The position numbers and the translations under genes were made by a program. A stretch of DNA of 52,906 nucleotides from Plebeiibacterium marinum (GTDB lineage: Bacteria > Bacteroidota > Bacteroidia > Bacteroidales > Marinilabiliaceae): NCBI RefSeq assembly GCF_026013615.1, contig NZ_JAPDPI010000036.1:1-52906 (forward strand). Reading direction: 5' to 3'. Below are positions 41,001 through 47,501 of this stretch, piece by piece. Within the stretch, counting starts at the first letter, position 1. Each line of letters begins with the position of its first letter. A model generated the notes under the pieces. That model saw only the letters and a list, made by a program, of their open reading frames with translations, did not search any database and was not told the origin of the DNA.

Positions 41001-41142
41001 TATTGGTTGGACTCTTATTGGAGGATTAACAGTATCGATGTTTCTATCGATGATTATTGTCCCTATTGTATTTTATATTGTAAAAAGAATGCAACAAAAA
41101 TGGGGAATTACCTCTCATTCAAAAATCCAGGTTGAAGAATAA
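38032..41142 (+). CDS. RND-family inner-membrane efflux pump (AcrB/HAE1 type)
   Basis: The 1036-aa protein has the RND plan: TM1 near 13-31, a periplasmic porter loop (about 35-330), TM2-6 (about 335-480), a second loop (about 560-850) and TM8-12. The proton-relay pair Asp401-Asp402 in GSLVDDAIVVIENIY and Lys929 in LVAKNAILIVDF correspond to the AcrB charge network, so it should be an active proton-driven pump. The ISTIYPGASPKDVEQSVTVPIEDA motif is typical of hydrophobe/amphiphile exporters, whereas metal exporters carry different TM4 signatures. Substrate unknown. A terminator follows at 41170-41204. Confidence 0.95.
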   Translation: MKIVSTSIKRGTVPIVLFTILILLGLFSAAKIKYALIPEITSPTVMISTIYPGASPKDVEQSVTVPIEDAVASMEGIEEMTSSSIENLSLITLSLAFDADVNIAVQEVTQKVNSIVNTLPNEVKAPSVEKFDISALPIFIAGVNSKLSDKDFFQFVEDRIKPELASIQGVANVGLVGGVEREIKIMIDPLKLKANKLNLLNVTQMIQYANMELPTGKLRTPTNEMTIRLSGKIRTIDQLKNIIVGVDKSGSILKLGNIADVYDGIADKEKITRINGLETIGIEISKQKDANSVDVIRLVKTKFAELENQFSTEGIKFQIAEDQSKFTLQAATAVEHDLMIAIILVSVIMVLFLHSIRNSIFVLVAIPTSLISTFTAMYLLDFSFDLISLTSLSLVVGSLVDDAIVVIENIYRHMEMGKNKVQASFDALKELGMTVTAITLVLVAVFLPIAFVTGIVGDILREYAVTIVISMLFSLLVSFTLVPWMTSKWAKLSTPKNNIFGKFLNGFENAIESINKRVVIAMHWSLKHKTITLIATLLAFFGTFLLFPAGYIGGEFASSGDRGVFMLRMEYSHDISLDENNTVTRNIEKYLLDQKDVKMVYATIGKKSGTISTTSTPYFSEITVYMTDKNERNVSTSVFARQTKATLEETIMGAKIKAVSVNIMGSEDVPLSYFVVGYDVDSVMQYAEQVKECMASIDGTIETELSVDKNNPEYVINVDRDKMSKLGLDLASVAGILRTSFAGNTDNKFRDDTKEYDINIQLNAADRRNKSDLENIVFPSIATNELIKLSQFAEINEGVGPSRLERYNRVPSTQLTSQIIGVSQASVQTAFETKLKEIKAPEGTKVTTSKQTRMMAESFISLGLAFLAAIISVYLIMVVLYDSWADPFVVMFSIPLSIIGAIWALALANQTLNIFSILGIVMLVGLVAKNAILIVDFANELLNEGKNLVDAIETAVKLRFRPILMTNISMIIGLLPLAFSQSEGAEWKNGIGWTLIGGLTVSMFLSMIIVPIVFYIVKRMQQKWGITSHSKIQVEE

Positions 41143-41169
41143 TTTTCAATAACATTCGATAGCAAATAG

Positions 41170-41204
41170 AAAGGTCTCTCAAAATACTGAGTGACCTTTT
41201 TTAT
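41170..41204 (+). terminator. Rho-independent terminator of the efflux operon
   Basis: AAAGGTC-T-CTCA (41170-41181) pairs with TGAG-T-GACCTTT (41188-41199) with one internal mismatch and a six-base loop. The downstream arm runs into a T-rich tract (CCTTTTTTATT). It ends 28 bp after the RND stop codon and closes the operon before the second regulator gene. Confidence 0.85.
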
Positions 41205-41213
41205 TAATCAATA

Positions 41214-41247
41214 AGTTAAAATTTCTTAACTAGAAATAATATATTTG
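41214..41247 (+). promoter_or_regulatory. Palindrome and promoter box before the second AraC regulator gene
   Basis: AGTTAA-N6-TTAACT (41214-41231) is followed by TATATTTG (41240-41247), a perfect match to TAnnTTTG. The box ends only four bases before the ATG at 41252, so a start about seven bases downstream would give a nearly leaderless mRNA. The palindrome lies where the upstream promoter element would be, and no TTG is seen there. Confidence 0.4.
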
Positions 41248-41251
41248 TAAA

Positions 41252-42376
41252 ATGGATGATGCAATTATATACATCGGCTTAGCGCAGTCTGTTTTTTCAG
41301 CTTTTCTTATTTATTTCAAAAAGCCTTCTCTATTAGCTAATAAAATACTTGGCCTTTGGCTTTTTATGATAGCCTTATTATTTTCATTAAATGTTTATAA
41401 AATAAGTAATGAGATAACTATTGATTTATGGCCTATCTCAGCAAATATTATCATTACATTTCCTGTATTTTTATTTCTATATACAAAATATATAGTTACT
41501 GAATATAAGAAGTTTATTCTCTCGGATTTAATTCACTTTACACCTCTTATCATTGGGGTCGGAATTGCCATATTATATATCCCTAAAGATATTGACTTAT
41601 ACACTCCACTCATTGAGTCATTTGATGATAAACTTAAAGCATTAAGCTGGATTGGATATGTTTTTAAGTTCTCAATTTGGTTTTACAGCCTGTATGCACT
41701 TATCATTATTTATATCTATCGAACAAAAACAACAAGCTACTACTCTTTCTACTCAAACAAAATTAATTTAAGATGGTTGGTTGTATTAATAGTTTCTTTC
41801 TTTATTATATATAATTTAATCATTTATATAAGTTCAACTTATCACTTAAGTAGATTAATTACACATATAGAAAGATTCAGAAGTGGTTCCCTACTTATTT
41901 TTGTTTATATCGTAAGTATATGGGGATTTAGACAACATCAGTTATCTTCAAACGTAGCTCCCCCCGACCTCAACTTAAATAAAAAACCTTCAGAACTAGA
42001 CTCAGAAAGATATACTAAATCAGGACTTAAAGATGAGCAAGCTGAGAAGTATATGCAAAAGTTAATTGACTATATGAACAATTCTCTAATCTGGCAAGAA
42101 AATGAATTATCCCTTGCCAAACTTGCTGATGAAACGCAAATTCCTAAACATTATATAACCCAGGTTCTAAATGAGCATATTAAAAAGAACTTTTACACTT
42201 TTGTCAATGAGTATCGTACTGAATATGCCATGAAACTGATTAAATCACCTAAATACAAAGATTATTCATTCGTTGCTATTGCCTTTGAAAGTGGCTTTAA
42301 TTCTAAAACCGCATTTAATATCTTCTTCAAAAAATATACAGGTATGACTCCAAGTGAATTTAAGAAGAAAGAATAA
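41252..42376 (+). CDS. Membrane-anchored AraC-family regulator (7TM-HTH), copy 2
   Basis: A 374-aa paralogue of the product of 33689-34810. It has about seven hydrophobic segments (1-230), a polar linker and an AraC-type DNA-binding domain (about 285-372) with LSLAKLADETQIPKHYITQVLN, NFYTFVNEYRTEYAMKL and GFNSKTAFNIFFKKYTGMTPSEFKK. The C-terminal helix-turn-helix and the closing GMTPSEFKK are almost the same in both copies. It follows the efflux operon after a terminator and precedes a secreted nuclease/phosphatase-family gene by 19 bp, which may be cotranscribed. The efflux operon is its most likely target by position. Confidence 0.87.
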   Translation: MDDAIIYIGLAQSVFSAFLIYFKKPSLLANKILGLWLFMIALLFSLNVYKISNEITIDLWPISANIIITFPVFLFLYTKYIVTEYKKFILSDLIHFTPLIIGVGIAILYIPKDIDLYTPLIESFDDKLKALSWIGYVFKFSIWFYSLYALIIIYIYRTKTTSYYSFYSNKINLRWLVVLIVSFFIIYNLIIYISSTYHLSRLITHIERFRSGSLLIFVYIVSIWGFRQHQLSSNVAPPDLNLNKKPSELDSERYTKSGLKDEQAEKYMQKLIDYMNNSLIWQENELSLAKLADETQIPKHYITQVLNEHIKKNFYTFVNEYRTEYAMKLIKSPKYKDYSFVAIAFESGFNSKTAFNIFFKKYTGMTPSEFKKKE

Positions 42377-42395
42377 TAATTTAGGGATTATAAAA

Positions 42396-43361
42396 ATGAA
42401 ATCACTATTAACAATCCTACTCCTAATAACTTTCACCACAATCTGGTCTCAAAAACAAACATTACGTATTGCAACCTGGAATATAGAACACCTTGGATCT
42501 GCTGGTAGAGGTTTTCCTGAAATCAAAAAACAACTACCTGCACGGACCTCATCCGATTTTCAAATGATAGCAGCTCTTATAAAAGACACGTTAACATTAG
42601 ATATTGTTGCAGTTCAGGAAATAAGTATAACAGGATTTAAAAGCGAAACAGCCTATTCTAAAGAACTATATCAAATCATTAGTTATTTAGGATCTGATTG
42701 GAAATACTATCTGGCAAAAATAGATACAACAGAAAGAGAAACTGAAATGCAAAATGCATTTATCTACAACACGAATAGTGCTCATCTTTCAAAAGTCTTT
42801 GAAATGAATATAAATGATTTCAAAGTTGGAGCAAAATCAATATTTGATAGAGTACCTTTAGTTGGCTATTTCAAAGCAACCAATCCCAAAGTAAAAAACG
42901 AAGACTTCCTCATCGTCAATCTCCATCTGGCTTCCGGACAAGATAATGACGAAAACCATATTGTTGCCATGATCATGGTAGAACAAAACCTAAATGAAGA
43001 ACTAAAAGCACATGGAATAAGCACTCGCGAATACGATCGCATAATCCTGGGTGACTTCAACGATAACCCTTACTTAAAAGACGAAACAGGCAATAATGTC
43101 TACCTCCCAACACTATACAATTATATGAAATTAAAAGGCTACAAAGATTATGTCGATGAAACATTTCAAACAACAAGGATGAGCAAAAACATGAACAGTA
43201 TTATCGATCATATATTAGTAAAAGAAAACTTACAAGAAAATATCCCAAGTTCAAAGGCAACCATATACAAACCAGATGTTAAAAACAAAAGTACTTTAAA
43301 TAACTGGCGCTCTAACTATAGCGACCACTTTCCGATATCTATAGAAATCGATTTTAATTAA
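42396..43361 (+). CDS. Secreted endonuclease/exonuclease/phosphatase-family protein
   Basis: I start at the ATG at 42396 (321 aa), which gives a signal peptide ending TTIWSQ; an in-frame ATG at 42354 would overlap the upstream regulator gene. The DNase-I-like fold is shown by RIATWNIEHLG, DIVAVQEIS (metal-binding Glu), FLIVNLHLASGQD, IILGDFNDNPYL and YSDHFPISIEI (catalytic Asp-His), in the right order. It may degrade extracellular nucleic acid or act as a phosphodiesterase on lipids or sugars; the sequence does not decide. Cotranscription with the upstream regulator is likely. Confidence 0.9.
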   Translation: MKSLLTILLLITFTTIWSQKQTLRIATWNIEHLGSAGRGFPEIKKQLPARTSSDFQMIAALIKDTLTLDIVAVQEISITGFKSETAYSKELYQIISYLGSDWKYYLAKIDTTERETEMQNAFIYNTNSAHLSKVFEMNINDFKVGAKSIFDRVPLVGYFKATNPKVKNEDFLIVNLHLASGQDNDENHIVAMIMVEQNLNEELKAHGISTREYDRIILGDFNDNPYLKDETGNNVYLPTLYNYMKLKGYKDYVDETFQTTRMSKNMNSIIDHILVKENLQENIPSSKATIYKPDVKNKSTLNNWRSNYSDHFPISIEIDFN

Positions 43362-43396
43362 TGAATCTTTCTTTGCAAAACAAAAATATTTTTCCA

Positions 43397-43415
43397 AGTG
43401 CAAATACATTGCACT
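43397..43415. promoter_or_regulatory. Operator palindrome AGTGCAA-N5-TTGCACT, copy 1
   Basis: The 19-bp site AGTGCAAATACATTGCACT is a perfect 7+7 palindrome with a 5-bp spacer. It ends 9 bp before the promoter-like box TAATCTTG (43425-43432), upstream of the 68-aa gene at 43475. The same palindrome with the same spacer length and the same 9-bp distance to the promoter box occurs upstream of hsdM at 45885-45903. Confidence 0.8.
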
Positions 43416-43424
43416 CTACCTCGT

Positions 43425-43432
43425 TAATCTTG
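43425..43432 (+). promoter_or_regulatory. Promoter box for the 68-aa Cys/His protein gene
   Basis: TAATCTTG differs from TAnnTTTG at one position and lies 42 bp before the ATG at 43475. The operator at 43397-43415 covers the region where the upstream promoter element would bind, so an occupied operator would be expected to block RNA polymerase. Confidence 0.5.
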
Positions 43433-43474
43433 TACTGACAAAATAATTAATTAATCTTTTAAAATTTAAATGTT

Positions 43475-43681
43475 ATGTACAAGTATTACGTAAACAAAAA
43501 CCAACAATCAAATGGTGATCATGAAGTGCACAAAGAAGGTTGTCGTTACATGCCTGCTGCAGAAAACAGAATTTACTTAGGGGAGTTCTATTCGTGCCAG
43601 GGTGCTGTTAGCGCAGCCAAACAATACTACCCACGTGCAAATGGTTGCTATTATTGTAGTACTTCTTGCCACACAAGCTAA
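43475..43681 (+). CDS. Small Cys/His-rich protein of unknown function
   Basis: The 68-aa product has no signal peptide and a regular set of possible metal ligands: VHKEGCRYMP, LGEFYSC, then GCYYCSTSCHTS at the C-terminus. This gives His22, Cys26, Cys45, Cys61, Cys64 and Cys68-region residues (numbering approximate). I recall similar short proteins with a HxxxC...C...GCxxCxxxCH layout in many bacteria, without an assigned role. Its promoter carries the same operator as the type I modification operon 2.5 kb away, which ties it to the defence island. It is convergent with the nuclease gene at 43743. Confidence 0.75.
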   Translation: MYKYYVNKNQQSNGDHEVHKEGCRYMPAAENRIYLGEFYSCQGAVSAAKQYYPRANGCYYCSTSCHTS

Positions 43682-43685
43682 ATGT

Positions 43686-43724
43686 TTATGGGGGATTTAG
43701 ATATACAATTCTGATCCCCCATAA
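43686..43724. terminator. Hairpin between convergent genes
   Basis: TTATGGGGGAT (43686-43696) pairs perfectly with ATCCCCCATAA (43714-43724), an 11-bp G/C-rich stem with a 17-base loop. It lies between the stops of the 68-aa gene and the minus-strand nuclease gene. Neither strand shows a clean T-run after the stem, so it may act as a weak bidirectional terminator or an mRNA end-protecting hairpin. Confidence 0.55.
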
Positions 43725-43742
43725 AAATATTATCACAAATAG

Positions 43743-44819
43743 CTATAATGTCGATTGTAAACGGATTAACCTTTTTACATCTTTATAAATAATCTCAATT
43801 AATCTATTCAATGTCATATCGATAGGAATCTTTACGGCCTGATAACGCATCTTCCCAAATTTATTAAACCCTCCTTTTTGTGGATAAATTTCCTTTGCTT
43901 CTTCCCAATTAAATTGAAACCATTCTTTTTGCTTTAAAAGTTGATGTGATATATTCTCGGTATTGTTATCACCCCAGGCAAATACATAATTCAGATAACG
44001 TTGACCATCCAGCATAATCCCATAGATAATGTTATCCTCATCAGAATAATCAATATTCATTACACCTTTTCCTCTTACCATATTAATAGAGATTACGATT
44101 TTACCTCGGTCTTCTTCGTGAATATACCTTTTCCTTTTAATCACTTCTTTACTAAAAGTATTATTTTCAAAAAGGTAAGCATGTAATTTATTTTGCAGAT
44201 AAGAAAATTTTATTTTAATATAAAAATCATGCATTCTTATATCCTGAAAATATCGATATTGAGTTCCATGATAATCATACATCTCTTTTTCTGTATTTTC
44301 AGTAAGACCTTTTCCAACAATAGAAAGTCGTTCAATAAATAAGCAATAATCTTTAATTAAATTCTTGTGATACTTATTATCTACATCAATTATATCATAA
44401 AGCTCCTCAAGCATCTCCAATAGATCTAAGTATGATATTACATCCCATTTTTCAACCCTATCAAATGGAGGTTCAATAAGTGTCAATAAAATATATTTAG
44501 ATGCAATATTACTGTTACTATAATTTATAAGCTGTTCCTCATCCGGAATACTTTTGACTTTATTTTCGATGACAATTTTTTCATTTGTTTCAAATATTAT
44601 CGTTAAGTCAAGATTTTTGTTTTCTCTTAAAACTTTATGAATCACAAGTTCTTTTTCCAGAAACCTGGATGAAATAATCTTACCAAATTCAACTTTGTAT
44701 TCATCACATAACCACGCAATAAAGTTACTATGAAATAACTCTTTTGAACTTAACGAAAGATTAAATAGTGGTGATCTTTTTAGAGCTTCAATAGTATTAC
44801 TAATATGTGCTGTCATCAT
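43743..44819 (-). CDS. PD-(D/E)XK nuclease-superfamily protein
   Basis: A 358-aa protein whose N-terminal part shows a PD-(D/E)XK core: Glu27 in SLSSKELFHSNFIAWL, Asp71 in NLDLTIIF and Glu85-Asn-Lys87 in KIVIENKVKS, followed by EEQLINYS. This matches the PDDEXK_4-like group, often found in defence islands. The remainder (about 150-358) is unrecognised but has a basic, aromatic C-terminal half. Its start overlaps the stop of the WYL regulator gene by 4 bp, so the two are translationally coupled. It may be a restriction-like nuclease or a regulated effector; catalytic residues look intact. Target unknown. Confidence 0.82.
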   Translation of the reverse strand: MMTAHISNTIEALKRSPLFNLSLSSKELFHSNFIAWLCDEYKVEFGKIISSRFLEKELVIHKVLRENKNLDLTIIFETNEKIVIENKVKSIPDEEQLINYSNSNIASKYILLTLIEPPFDRVEKWDVISYLDLLEMLEELYDIIDVDNKYHKNLIKDYCLFIERLSIVGKGLTENTEKEMYDYHGTQYRYFQDIRMHDFYIKIKFSYLQNKLHAYLFENNTFSKEVIKRKRYIHEEDRGKIVISINMVRGKGVMNIDYSDEDNIIYGIMLDGQRYLNYVFAWGDNNTENISHQLLKQKEWFQFNWEEAKEIYPQKGGFNKFGKMRYQAVKIPIDMTLNRLIEIIYKDVKRLIRLQSTL

Positions 44820-45835
44820 TTTTGTTTTTGTTCAGAATAATAAGAATGATACATTACTTTTATTTTCTTTGCTATGTCATCTCTAATATTCTCTGGTAAT
44901 AATATTTCAACAGAATTCCCATAACTCAATATTAATGAGTAAAACTCATAATTAGGTATAAGTTGTAAACTAATCTCTACGTTTTCATCTGTCTCTTTAA
45001 TAACCTTTTGACTATTATGAATAGGTTTGGTAATAATATATTGAGCCTGTTTAATATCTATTCTTAAAACAATATCCTTAATATTTTCATCTTTAGGCAA
45101 AGTAATCCCTACTATATCTTTAAAATACTTTTCTACTTCAACAAAAGTGTTTCTAATATATTTCTCCTCTGATAAACTTACTGCTTCAATCCTATCCAAA
45201 GCATAAATACCTACACTTTTATAAGTTGAACTATAACCTATCAAATACCAACGATGATTATATTGTTTTAGTAAATAAGGATGAACAATGAATGTATTTG
45301 CATTAGGCGATTGAAAAGGTTTATATGTCAACTTTATTGGTACATGATCATTAATATATTTCATTAGTGAAGAAATATATTCTACTCCCTTTACCTCTTT
45401 TTGTTCAAATGCAATAACTCCGTTCCTGCTATCATTTTTCAATAAATCACCTTGAAACTTAGCCTGAACCAAAGCCAACTCTTCATTGATTGAAAGTCTC
45501 GGAAAGTTTTTTAATAATCTTAACGCATCATTAATAGCTTCAATATCCGTCTCTGATAATTCCGAATGATCTATGGAATAGTTTGGGTCTTCATATCTAA
45601 CCTCATTATTTTCAATTTTAATAGGAGCATCAAAACCTCTTGGAGGTAAACTTCGCATCAATTCAATATCATACCTGAAGGTGCGTAAACTTATTCCTTT
45701 ATCAATCCCAAAATGTTCATATAGCTGATCTCCAATCTCATCTATTAATTCCTGTACTGTCCAGATACGACTTGTATTTCTCAAACAATTGTTAATAACT
45801 CGGTAACGGAAGCTGGCCTGTTTATTCCTCGGCAT
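44816..45835 (-). CDS. WYL-domain transcriptional regulator
   Basis: A 339-aa regulator with an N-terminal winged HTH (about 8-85, including ISLRTFRYDIELMRSL) and a WYL domain (about 160-235) that contains the literal RWYLIGY motif. A C-terminal WCX-like region follows (about 245-335). Proteins of this layout (for example BrxR and CapW) repress defence operons by binding palindromic operators and may be released by a nucleic-acid ligand. It is divergent from hsdM; the 106-bp gap holds the AGTGCAA-N5-TTGCACT palindrome, its probable binding site. It is coupled to the nuclease-like gene downstream. Confidence 0.9.
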   Translation of the reverse strand: MPRNKQASFRYRVINNCLRNTSRIWTVQELIDEIGDQLYEHFGIDKGISLRTFRYDIELMRSLPPRGFDAPIKIENNEVRYEDPNYSIDHSELSETDIEAINDALRLLKNFPRLSINEELALVQAKFQGDLLKNDSRNGVIAFEQKEVKGVEYISSLMKYINDHVPIKLTYKPFQSPNANTFIVHPYLLKQYNHRWYLIGYSSTYKSVGIYALDRIEAVSLSEEKYIRNTFVEVEKYFKDIVGITLPKDENIKDIVLRIDIKQAQYIITKPIHNSQKVIKETDENVEISLQLIPNYEFYSLILSYGNSVEILLPENIRDDIAKKIKVMYHSYYSEQKQK

Positions 45836-45884
45836 GTGTATTTTTTAGTTAGTTTTGTGCCAATAAAATTAATTTAATTTCACC

Positions 45885-45903
45885 AGTGCAAAAAGATTGC
45901 ACT
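45885..45903. promoter_or_regulatory. Operator palindrome AGTGCAA-N5-TTGCACT, copy 2
   Basis: AGTGCAAAAAGATTGCACT is the second copy of the palindrome at 43397-43415, with identical 7-bp arms and a 5-bp spacer of different sequence. It lies between the divergent WYL regulator and hsdM genes and ends 9 bp before the hsdM promoter box at 45913. The identical arms but different spacers argue for protein binding rather than a recent duplication. Confidence 0.82.
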
Positions 45904-45912
45904 CGCATCTTT

Positions 45913-45920
45913 TTACTTTG
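45913..45920 (+). promoter_or_regulatory. Promoter box for hsdM
   Basis: TTACTTTG, one mismatch from TAnnTTTG, lies 21 bp before the hsdM ATG. The operator covers the upstream half of the promoter. A start near 45927 would give a very short leader. Confidence 0.5.
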
Positions 45921-45941
45921 CATTAAAATAAATCAAATAAT

Positions 45942-47501
45942 ATGCTCACAGGACAACAACGTAATGACATAGATAAAATATGGAAGGAATTCTGGCAAAA
46001 CGGAATGACTGACCCTCTTAGTATCATTAAACAAATTACTTACCTTCTGTTTATTCGAAGTATAGATAAACAACAGGAAGCAAAAGAAAAGCAAGCCAAC
46101 AAACTTCGTATGGAAGTGCAAGATCCTATATATACCGAAGATCAACGTGAATTACGATGGAATGTATTCAAGGATAAGGATCCGGAACAAATGTTTAGTC
46201 TTTTTCGAAAAGAAGGTGGAGTCTTTGATTTCATTAAAAATCTGGGAGCCAAAGGAGGTTTATTTGCCGAAACCATGCGCTATGCAAATTTTGACATCAA
46301 CTCGCCAAAGCTTTTGGACAGAGTGGTTCAAATGCTGGATCAAATCAAATTAGAAGATCGTGATACCAAAGGAGACGTTTATGAATACTTACTTTCTAAA
46401 CTATCCTCAGCAGGTATTAACGGACAATTCCGAACACCAAAGCATATTATCCGCATGATGGTAGATTTATTGCAGCCACAAACTGATGAATTGGTCTGTG
46501 ATCCCGCTGCAGGTTCTGCAGGTTTTTTGGTTAGTGTGGTTGAATATTTAAGAGAAAACTATCCCGACGAATTTTACAAAAAGGAATTCCGTGAACATTT
46601 TAACAATGGAATGTTTAACGGTTTTGAAAGTGACAATACCATGGTAGGTATCAGTGCCATGAACCTGCAAATGCATGGTATCGACAATCCTAAACTAAAA
46701 TACATGGATGCCCTTTCTGGTGATAACGCTATTAAAGACAAATACTCTTTAATATTAGCGAATCCACCTTTTACGGGTTCTGTAGATTACGATGGCATAG
46801 AATTAAGTTTGAAAAAAGCGCTTAATCTGGGTAAAACAGCCAAAAGTGCTAAAACAGAATTGCTATTCCTGGCCCTTATGCTACGCATGTTACGCCCGGG
46901 AGGACGATGTGCAGTTATTGTTCCTGCTGGTGTGTTATTTGGAAGTACAAAAAGTCACTTAGCTGTTCGTAAGAAACTTATTGACGAAAACCAACTGCAA
47001 GCTGTTATTTCCATGCCTTCCGGAGTGTTTAAACCATACACAGGTGTAGCTACTGCAATTTTAGTATTTACAAAAACCGGAACTGGTGGTACCGACAAAG
47101 TTTGGTTCTACGATATGAAAGCCGATGGCTACACCTTAGATGACAAAAGAGAAATATTGGGTAAACCGGATGAAAAAGAACCCGAAATACCCACTTTAAG
47201 AACTTACAAACACGAAGAAAACAATATTCCGGACATCATAGAAAAGTTTCATCATATAACCCAAAACCTGTCAGCGTCTAAAGACCTGACAGCGTTTGCA
47301 CAAGATCGCTCCTCCCAACACTTCTTCGTATCCGTAGATGAAATCAGAGAAGAAAACTACAACCTATCATTTAACCTTTACCAGGAAATTGTTTACGAAG
47401 AAATTAAATATGATTCGCCCAAAGTAATAATCGATAGAATTAGCCAATTGGATATGGAACGTAAGGATTTAATGAAAGAGTTGGGAGGATTGTTGGGATG
47501 A
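45942..47501 (+). CDS. hsdM: Type I restriction-modification DNA methyltransferase subunit
   Basis: A 519-aa N6-adenine methyltransferase. The N-terminal helical HsdM domain spans about 1-150. The catalytic domain has motif I DPAAGSAGF starting at Asp187 (S-adenosylmethionine binding) and motif IV NPPF at 274-277, with GRCAVIVPAGVLFG and TGVATAILVFTK following. All required motifs are intact. With HsdS it forms the modification complex. Its stop overlaps the hsdS start by 4 bp. The operator and promoter lie directly upstream. Confidence 0.96.
   Translation: MLTGQQRNDIDKIWKEFWQNGMTDPLSIIKQITYLLFIRSIDKQQEAKEKQANKLRMEVQDPIYTEDQRELRWNVFKDKDPEQMFSLFRKEGGVFDFIKNLGAKGGLFAETMRYANFDINSPKLLDRVVQMLDQIKLEDRDTKGDVYEYLLSKLSSAGINGQFRTPKHIIRMMVDLLQPQTDELVCDPAAGSAGFLVSVVEYLRENYPDEFYKKEFREHFNNGMFNGFESDNTMVGISAMNLQMHGIDNPKLKYMDALSGDNAIKDKYSLILANPPFTGSVDYDGIELSLKKALNLGKTAKSAKTELLFLALMLRMLRPGGRCAVIVPAGVLFGSTKSHLAVRKKLIDENQLQAVISMPSGVFKPYTGVATAILVFTKTGTGGTDKVWFYDMKADGYTLDDKREILGKPDEKEPEIPTLRTYKHEENNIPDIIEKFHHITQNLSASKDLTAFAQDRSSQHFFVSVDEIREENYNLSFNLYQEIVYEEIKYDSPKVIIDRISQLDMERKDLMKELGGLLG

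Noticed and set aside
43686-43724. A standard Rho-independent terminator after the 68-aa gene
   Set aside because: The stem is perfect, but neither strand has a T-run after it, so I list it only as a hairpin with possible terminator function.
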